Part shown: piece after piece, positions 1 to 5,446 of the stretch | Layout: every line of letters starts with the position of its first letter | Numbering within the stretch: the stretch's first letter is position 1 | Made by a program: the position numbers and the translations under genes | The notes under the pieces: generated by a model | The model's database searches: none | The model's input: only the letters and a program-made list of their open reading frames with translations | Told to the model about the DNA's origin: nothing | From: Acinetobacter sp. | GTDB taxonomy: Bacteria; Pseudomonadota; Gammaproteobacteria; Pseudomonadales; Moraxellaceae | Reading direction: 5' to 3' | Assembly: GCA_008017255.1 (NCBI GenBank) | Contig: SSHD01000076.1 | Location: 1 to 5,446 of the forward strand | DNA length: 5,446 bases

Positions 1-1241
1 ACTGGCTCCGCGGTCTTCCCATAACCACGCCCCTGACAGGGTGGACGAGCTTCACAGAGTAAATGTTCTAAAGATTCTCGAGTGCGCTGACGCGTCATTT
101 CCACCAAACCCAGCTCGGACACTTGGGTAATTTTGGTTTTAGCATGATCGCGCTCTAACATCTTCTCAAACTGACGCATCACTTCTTCGCGATGCTCAAG
201 CTCTTGCATGTCAATAAAATCAATAATGATAATGCCGCCCAAGTTACGCAGTCTTAACTGGCGTACAATGACTTGAGTGGCTTCCATATTGGTTTTAAAC
301 ACGGTGTCTTCTAGGCTACGCCCCCCTACATAAGAGCCAGTATTGACATCAATGGTGGTCATGGCTTCGGTCTGGTCAATCATCAAATAACCACCAGACT
401 TGAGCGCTACCCTAGTTTGTAAGGCTTTTTGCAGATCATCTTCGACATTATACAAATCAAACAGTGGCTTTTCGCCCGGATAATGAATCAACCGATCTTG
501 CATACTCGGCATAAATTCATCAATAAACTCTTGCAGCTTGGCGTAAATTTCGCGTGAATCGACATAAATTTTAGCGGTTTGTTCACTGGCTAAATCACGC
601 ACCACACGGCGTGGTAAAGGCAGCTCTTCAAAGATCATCGAAGGAACGACAATATTTTGCTGAGCACGCTGTATGTATTCCCACAGCTTACTCAAATAAC
701 ACATGTCTTGTGCAATCGCAGCTTCAGCCACACCTTCGGCGGCGGTGCGTACAATCACACTACCGGGTAGTTGATGCTCGGTTTGAATGCGCTCAATAAT
801 GCCACGTAAGCGATCACGTTCTTCTTCGGCTTCAATGCGCTGCGATATACCTATATGGTTGCCATAGGGCATAAACACCAAATAACGCGACGGAATAGAA
901 AGGTCGGTACTTAAACGCGCACCTTTGGTGCCGAGCATGTCTTTCATAACCTGCACAGTGAGGATTTGCCCCGCATGCAACAGCTCAAATACATTGGGCG
1001 TAGGCTGCGAACGCGGCCACACCATATCATTGATATGTAAAAATGCCGTGCGAGATAAACCAATATCCACAAAAGCCGCTTGCATACCAGGCAAGACACG
1101 TACCACTTTGCCTTTGTAAATATTACCGACCAAACCACGTTTTACAGTTCGTTCAACAAAGAGCTCATTTACCGTACCGTTTTCGACCAAAGCCACCCGA
1201 CATTCCATCGGTGTGACATTAATCAACAATTCTTCTGCCAT
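1..1241 (-). CDS. rng: Ribonuclease G (RNase E/G family), C-terminal end cut off by the window edge
   Basis: Single-strand-specific cytoplasmic endoribonuclease. In related bacteria it matures the 5' end of 16S rRNA and degrades some mRNAs. Translation from the ATG at 1239-1241 (MAEELLINVTPMECRVAL) gives 413 complete codons without a stop; E. coli RNase G has about 489 residues, so roughly 75 are missing. An S1-like RNA-binding region covers about residues 34-115 (GLVGNIYKGKV at 36-46, AFVDIG at 56-61). The catalytic DNase I-like part contains IDVNTG at 297-302 and IIIDFIDM at 338-345. D298 and D341 match the two metal-binding aspartates of RNase E, D303 and D346. EMTRQRTRESLEH at 381-393 leads into the zinc-link region, where the usual CPxC reads RPPC (399-402). 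A weak Shine-Dalgarno sequence, AGAGTG, lies at 1246-1251. The gene follows maf after 44 bases, as in E. coli, and is probably the last gene of the mre transcript visible here. Confidence 0.97.
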   Translation of the reverse strand, partial: MAEELLINVTPMECRVALVENGTVNELFVERTVKRGLVGNIYKGKVVRVLPGMQAAFVDIGLSRTAFLHINDMVWPRSQPTPNVFELLHAGQILTVQVMKDMLGTKGARLSTDLSIPSRYLVFMPYGNHIGISQRIEAEEERDRLRGIIERIQTEHQLPGSVIVRTAAEGVAEAAIAQDMCYLSKLWEYIQRAQQNIVVPSMIFEELPLPRRVVRDLASEQTAKIYVDSREIYAKLQEFIDEFMPSMQDRLIHYPGEKPLFDLYNVEDDLQKALQTRVALKSGGYLMIDQTEAMTTIDVNTGSYVGGRSLEDTVFKTNMEATQVIVRQLRLRNLGGIIIIDFIDMQELEHREEVMRQFEKMLERDHAKTKITQVSELGLVEMTRQRTRESLEHLLCEARPPCQGRGYGKTAEP

Positions 1242-1285
1242 AATTCACTCTAAATTTTATAAAAATCTTCTATTTAAAATATATG
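1242..1285 (-). other. AT-rich maf-rng spacer
   Basis: These 44 bases separate the maf stop from the rng start and are almost all A and T. They contain the rng ribosome binding site. A TATAAA-like hexamer occurs on the minus strand, but there is no matching -35 box at the right distance, so I do not call a promoter. No hairpin with a T tract is visible, so transcription from maf probably reads through into rng. Confidence 0.6.
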
Positions 1286-1849
1286 TTAATGCGTTGCCTG
1301 AAGCTGTTGTAACAGTTGTGCCGTTTCATACAAAGGCAAGCCGACTACATTACTATAACTGCCTCGAATTTGCGGAATATACTGCGCTGCAATGCCCTGT
1401 ATAGCATAAGCACCTGCCTTGCCAATCGGCTCCGCTGTCGCCCAATAGTGCTCCATTTCAGCTGCAGGTAGCAGTAACTGTACTTGGGTTTGAACTACCG
1501 TGCTGAGTGTATGTGTCGCATTGCTCACGCATACTCCAGTAAAAACATCGTGCCAATGCCCAGAAAGCTCACTCCACATAGTAAAAGCATGTTGTTTCGA
1601 TTCAGCTTTACCTAATATTTTCCCGGCAAAAGCTAAACTGGTATCGGCGGCAATCACAATTGCATTTGGAGAATGTGCCAAAACAGCCTGTGCTTTGGTG
1701 CGAGCTAAACGTACTACATAATCTTCAATGTGCTCACCATCCAACACCGACTCATCGACATCTGGGCTGTACACCTCAAAGGTTAAGCCTAATTGTTGTA
1801 ATAGTTCCCGCCGCCGTGGCGAGCTGGAAGCTAAAATTAGATGCGCCAT
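1286..1849 (-). CDS. maf: Maf/YhdE-type nucleoside triphosphate pyrophosphatase
   Basis: Maf family protein of 187 residues, normal for the family. Members split nucleoside triphosphates into monophosphate and pyrophosphate. The YhdE branch acts on dTTP, UTP and modified pyrimidine nucleotides, a house-cleaning role in the cytoplasm. Visible motifs are the N-terminal SSSPRRREL (8-16), VVRLARTKAQA (45-55), the catalytic region AADTSL (67-72) with likely general base D69, GKILGK (76-81), LSGHWHDVFTGV (95-106), and GKAGAYAIQG (143-152) followed by GSYSNVVGLPL (163-173). The KAGAYxIQG form and the position next to mreD and rng favour the YhdE branch over the YceF (m7GTP) branch. The start ATG at 1847-1849 lies inside the end of mreD (13-base overlap) and has no convincing Shine-Dalgarno sequence, so translation is probably coupled to mreD. 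The usual DTVV reads DTSL here. Confidence 0.96.
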   Translation of the reverse strand: MAHLILASSSPRRRELLQQLGLTFEVYSPDVDESVLDGEHIEDYVVRLARTKAQAVLAHSPNAIVIAADTSLAFAGKILGKAESKQHAFTMWSELSGHWHDVFTGVCVSNATHTLSTVVQTQVQLLLPAAEMEHYWATAEPIGKAGAYAIQGIAAQYIPQIRGSYSNVVGLPLYETAQLLQQLQATH

Positions 1850-2328
1850 TTATACAAAAAGAAATAAACCATTGGCCACGCCAGTATGCCGGTCAACATC
1901 GGTTGCCAATGTCGTGCCATAGAGAAATTTATGCCCGAAATGGTTTGGCTTATCCATATAAACGCGCTATGCGACACAATCGCAATAATCGCAATCACCC
2001 ATGAATTACCGAAGGTTAAAATCCGTCGCTCACGAATAAAATAACGTGTCGCAAAAGTAATCAACACAAAACTCAGTGCATTTAAACCCAATGGTGCATC
2101 GAGTAATAAATCAGTAAAAATACCCAATCCAAATGCAAACCAAATACCCGACCAACCCGGTTGATACAAAATCCAAAACAGCATAATCAGCAACATGACC
2201 GCTGGTCGCCAGCCGGAGGTTTCATACGCCATTGGATACACCAATAGCACTGAGCCAATCACAATCGAGGTAATAATCATCCATAACGGATCTTGGCGTT
2301 TTTTATAATTGAGCTTAGCGATCGGCAT
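1837..2328 (-). CDS. mreD: Rod shape-determining protein MreD
   Basis: Small integral inner-membrane protein (163 residues, usual size about 160) of the elongasome, the complex that directs side-wall peptidoglycan synthesis with MreB, MreC, RodA and PBP2. It is almost entirely hydrophobic, with about five or six membrane segments, near residues 15-34, 41-56, 61-76, 83-97, 108-129 and 142-158. The family signature is clear at about 68-85, with D73 and D77 and then APLGLNAL (78-85). The N terminus (AKLNYKKRQD, 4-13) is basic, consistent with a cytoplasmic location. The start ATG at 2326-2328 has a strong Shine-Dalgarno sequence, AAGGAG at 2336-2341, 7 bases upstream. The first 14 bases overlap the end of mreC and the last 13 overlap maf, so mreC, mreD and maf are probably translated in a coupled way from one mRNA. 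Confidence 0.97.
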   Translation of the reverse strand: MPIAKLNYKKRQDPLWMIITSIVIGSVLLVYPMAYETSGWRPAVMLLIMLFWILYQPGWSGIWFAFGLGIFTDLLLDAPLGLNALSFVLITFATRYFIRERRILTFGNSWVIAIIAIVSHSAFIWISQTISGINFSMARHWQPMLTGILAWPMVYFFLYKWRI

Positions 2329-3172
2329 GCGGCTGCTCCTTCGCTAAAGATTCAGAAAATAGAATCACCACATGGTGACCACTGGCCAATTGCGCCGCAG
2401 GCATCACGCCTATTTCAGCAAACTCACCCGAACCTTGACGGCTTACTTTAGACACCGTACCGACCAAATACCCTGCTGGAAAATGCTCACCTAAACCAGA
2501 ACTAAACACTTTATCGCCCACTTTTATGTTGGCACTGGTGGGAATGTATTCCATTTTAAGCTGACCCAAGTCACCTGTACCCGAAGCAATCGCACGCATA
2601 CCAGTACGCTCTAAACGAACGGACAAGGAATGTTCTTTATCGGAAAGCAACATAATACGTGCGCTGTGCGGATAAACATTGATGATTTGCCCCATAATGC
2701 CTTTATCATCCAGTACCGTTTGCCCGACCTTTAACTGATCGACCGCACCACGGTTAATGATAATAATATGCCGTAATGGGTCGGCATCGGTACCAATGAC
2801 TTCGGCAATTTGCATGCGACCATCAATAATCAATGGCGTATCTAACAGCCCTCTTAAACGGTTATTTTCCGCAGAAAGTTCCGAGAGTTTTTGTAGTCGA
2901 ACTTGCGCCTGCAACAGCTCGGCTTGCATCGCAGTATTTTCACGACGCAATTGCGCTTCAGATTTGGTTTGTTGGCTGAGCCATTCACGTGATAATACAG
3001 GGTAGCTCGCAAGCGCATAAATTGGATTATACGCTGCATACAAGACATCTCTTGCCGGTTGCACCACATAAGGCATGCGCCAGTCAAAAAACAGCACCAC
3101 TAAGCAAGTGATGACTGCAATGACAAACGAGCGAAAAGATGGCGGTTGTCTTGAAAAAAGATTCGCTTGCAC
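2315..3172 (-). CDS. mreC: Rod shape-determining protein MreC (GTG start)
   Basis: Bitopic inner-membrane protein whose periplasmic part scaffolds the elongasome and activates PBP2. It has 285 residues, within the usual 270-370. A short basic cytoplasmic N terminus (SRQPPSFR, 7-14) precedes one membrane helix at about 15-30. A heptad-rich coiled coil rich in Q, E, R and L covers about 62-108. The two-lobed beta domain spans about 119-272, with GAVDQLKVGQTVLDDKGIMG (142-161) and SSGLGEHFPAGYLVG (224-238), both typical of the family. The start must be GTG at 3170-3172: a TAG stop lies two codons upstream in frame, and the first internal ATG (residue 33) would remove the membrane helix. AAGGA at 3180-3184 is a well-placed ribosome binding site, 7 bases upstream. 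The gene starts 17 bases after mreB, so the two are co-transcribed. Confidence 0.98.
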   Translation of the reverse strand: MQANLFSRQPPSFRSFVIAVITCLVVLFFDWRMPYVVQPARDVLYAAYNPIYALASYPVLSREWLSQQTKSEAQLRRENTAMQAELLQAQVRLQKLSELSAENNRLRGLLDTPLIIDGRMQIAEVIGTDADPLRHIIIINRGAVDQLKVGQTVLDDKGIMGQIINVYPHSARIMLLSDKEHSLSVRLERTGMRAIASGTGDLGQLKMEYIPTSANIKVGDKVFSSGLGEHFPAGYLVGTVSKVSRQGSGEFAEIGVMPAAQLASGHHVVILFSESLAKEQPHADR

Positions 3173-3179
3173 CGCCTAG

Positions 3180-3184
3180 TCCTT
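3180..3184 (-). promoter_or_regulatory. Ribosome binding site of mreC (supports its GTG start)
   Basis: AAGGA on the minus strand ends 7 bases before the GTG at 3170-3172 and lies in the 17-base gap after the mreB stop codon. The spacing is optimal and supports the GTG as the true mreC start. Ribosomes finishing mreB could reinitiate here. Confidence 0.8.
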
Positions 3185-3189
3185 AAAAT

Positions 3190-4361
<1,172 letters not shown>

Positions 4362-4676
4362 ATGTCTTCATCGGATACTCAGCAGTCTAGCGACCTCGAT
4401 GCGCAAACAGTTTCCAAGATTGCGCATCTGGCAAGATTGTCGCTAAATGATACGCAATGTACTGAATTTGCTACAAGTTTAAATAAAATATTACACATGA
4501 TGGACGCCTTAAAAGCCTTTGATACCGATGGCATTGAACCGTTAAAAAGCCCGTTCGATCATCCTCAACCACTGCGTGCAGATATTGTAAGCGAACGTAA
4601 TCATCGTGACGCATATCAAGCTATTTCCCCAGCAGTGCAAGATGGTTTGTATCTTGTGCCTCGTGTGATTGAGTAA
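4362..4676 (+). CDS. gatC: Asp-tRNA(Asn)/Glu-tRNA(Gln) amidotransferase subunit C
   Basis: Small subunit of the GatCAB amidotransferase. It wraps around GatA and GatB and stabilises the complex but has no catalytic centre. The 104 residues fit the family's usual 90-105. The N-terminal helix VSKIAHLARLSL (17-28) is the family signature. It is followed by a second helix with LNKILHMMDALKAFDTDGIEP (40-60), the linker segment LRADIV (71-76), and the C-terminal VPRVIE (99-104), close to the usual VPKVIE ending. The first ten residues are polar (S, D, Q) and probably unstructured. The ATG at 4362-4364 is preceded by AGGTGA at 4352-4357, a reasonable though close ribosome binding site. It is the first gene of the gatCA group, divergent from mreB. 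The gene stops at TAA 4674-4676, inside a small inverted repeat. Confidence 0.96.
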   Translation: MSSSDTQQSSDLDAQTVSKIAHLARLSLNDTQCTEFATSLNKILHMMDALKAFDTDGIEPLKSPFDHPQPLRADIVSERNHRDAYQAISPAVQDGLYLVPRVIE

Positions 4677-4688
4677 TATTCACTCAAT
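4668..4688 (+). repeat. Inverted repeat spanning the gatC stop codon
   Basis: Perfect 7-base arms, ATTGAGT (4668-4674) and ACTCAAT (4682-4688), flank the 7-base loop AATATTC. Two G-U pairs could extend the stem outward. The left arm includes the first base of the gatC stop codon. The stem is AT-rich and no continuous T tract follows directly, so it does not look like an efficient terminator. It might be a weak attenuator or mRNA-stability hairpin between gatC and gatA. Confidence 0.5.
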
Positions 4689-4729
4689 TGGTTCATATTT
4701 TTATATTTAAAATGTAAAGAAATTTTTCT

Positions 4730-5446
4730 ATGACTGATTTACACCACTTATCTATCCGTGAAATGACTGAAGGTTTACAGCAAGCCCAGTTTTCTTCTCG
4801 CGAGCTGACCGAACATTATTTAAAGCGTATTGCCAAGCTCGATGCGCAAGTAAAGTCTTATGTAACGGTGACAGCAGAACACGCCCTTGCGGCTGCCGAT
4901 GCTGCCGATGCTGCGCTGAAAGCAGGCAATGCCACCGTACTGACTGGCGTGCCGATTGCGCATAAAGATATTTTTTGCACCCAAGACATTAAAACCACTG
5001 CCGGTTCAAAAATTTTGGATAACTTTATCTCGCCATACGATGCAACCGTAGTTGCCAAAGGCAAAACAGCGGGTCTAGTGACGCTGGGTAAAGTGAATAT
5101 GGATGAGTTCGCCATGGGCTCAACCTCAGAAAGTTCATACTATGGTGCGACCAGAAATCCGTGGGCACTCGATCGTGTGCCGGGTGGTTCATCAGGTGGT
5201 TCAGCAGCCGTAGTGGCGGCTAATCTTGCACCTTTTGCCACGGGTACCGATACAGGCGGTTCGATTCGTCAGCCTGCATCTTTCTGCGGCTTAACGGGTT
5301 TAAAACCGACCTATGGGCGTGTTTCTCGTTTTGGGATGATCGCCTATGCCTCATCGCTCGATCAGGGCGGGCCGATGGCACGCTCGGCAGAAGATTGCGC
5401 TTTCTTAATGAATGTGATGGCAGGTCACGATGCCAAAGACTCAACG
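4730..5446 (+). CDS. gatA: Asp-tRNA(Asn)/Glu-tRNA(Gln) amidotransferase subunit A, C-terminal half cut off by the window edge
   Basis: Catalytic glutaminase subunit of GatCAB. It releases ammonia from glutamine, and GatB uses that ammonia to amidate misacylated tRNA. Translation from the ATG at 4730-4732 gives 239 codons up to the last base; full GatA has about 480-495 residues. It belongs to the amidase signature family. [10 protein letters not shown] (73-82) carries the catalytic K79, [11 protein letters not shown] (150-160) carries the cis-serine S154, and GTDTGGSIR (172-180) carries the nucleophile S178. These match the K79, S154, S178 triad of Staphylococcus aureus GatA, numbered from memory. 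[16 protein letters not shown] (190-205) and [12 protein letters not shown] (208-219) are also typical. The gap after gatC is 53 bases and the ribosome binding site is weak (AAAGAAA, 4716-4722). Many genomes with this system continue with gatB, beyond this window. Confidence 0.97.
   Translation, partial: MTDLHHLSIREMTEGLQQAQFSSRELTEHYLKRIAKLDAQVKSYVTVTAEHALAAADAADAALKAGNATVLTGVPIAHKDIFCTQDIKTTAGSKILDNFISPYDATVVAKGKTAGLVTLGKVNMDEFAMGSTSESSYYGATRNPWALDRVPGGSSGGSAAVVAANLAPFATGTDTGGSIRQPASFCGLTGLKPTYGRVSRFGMIAYASSLDQGGPMARSAEDCAFLMNVMAGHDAKDST
4892..4914 (+). repeat. Short 9-base tandem repeat inside gatA
   Basis: GCTGCCGAT occurs twice in direct succession (4892-4900 and 4901-4909), followed by the partial copy GCTGC (4910-4914). 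It encodes Ala-Ala-Asp twice and then Ala-Ala, near residues 55-62 of GatA, before the catalytic lysine. The unit is a multiple of three, so slippage would add or remove three residues without shifting the frame. Confidence 0.75.

Noticed and set aside
611..1119. Short plus-strand open frames opposite rng
   Set aside because: The minus strand encodes a continuous RNase G with all catalytic motifs here, so these frames are incidental.
1660..2004. Open frame of 114 codons on the plus strand, across the maf-mreD junction
   Set aside because: It is antisense to two well-supported genes, has no ribosome binding site that stands out, and its protein resembles no family I recognise.
4858..5444. Minus-strand open frames opposite gatA
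   Set aside because: gatA on the plus strand has its full catalytic triad and family motifs across this stretch. The antisense frames are by-products of its codon use.

Overview
The window is a conserved housekeeping locus of a gammaproteobacterium, very probably from the family Moraxellaceae and close to Acinetobacter. Three things point there. The order mreB-mreC-mreD-maf-rng is the classical gammaproteobacterial cell-shape cluster, also found in E. coli. It lies back to back with gatC-gatA, an arrangement I associate with Acinetobacter. The MreB, Maf and GatA sequences also look like Acinetobacter proteins as I remember them. GC content is in the mid-40s by eye, which is a little high for typical Acinetobacter, so a related genus is possible. 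No database search was possible.

Minus strand, read from 4230 down to 1: mreB (GTG start), mreC (GTG start, 17 bases after mreB), mreD (overlaps mreC by 14 bases), maf/yhdE (overlaps mreD by 13 bases), then a 44-base AT-rich gap and rng (RNase G), which runs off the left edge. MreB, MreC and MreD form the membrane-linked elongation machinery that sets rod shape. Maf is a nucleotide pyrophosphatase that removes unwanted nucleotides, and RNase G matures rRNA and degrades mRNA. The tight spacing suggests one transcript started in front of mreB.

Plus strand, 4362 to the right edge: gatC (complete), a 53-base gap, and gatA (first 239 residues). These encode two subunits of the GatCAB amidotransferase, which converts misacylated Asp-tRNA(Asn) and/or Glu-tRNA(Gln) to the correct aminoacyl-tRNA. 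gatB would be expected further right but is not in the window.

The only real regulatory space is the 131-base divergent region at 4231-4361. It holds a fair promoter candidate for mreB and no clear one for gatC. There are no RNA genes, insertion sequences, CRISPR arrays or phage genes, and I see no new biological system. The most notable points are a cluster of odd substitutions in RNase G at the extreme left edge, including loss of a predicted zinc-link cysteine, and a CxxC pair in MreB.
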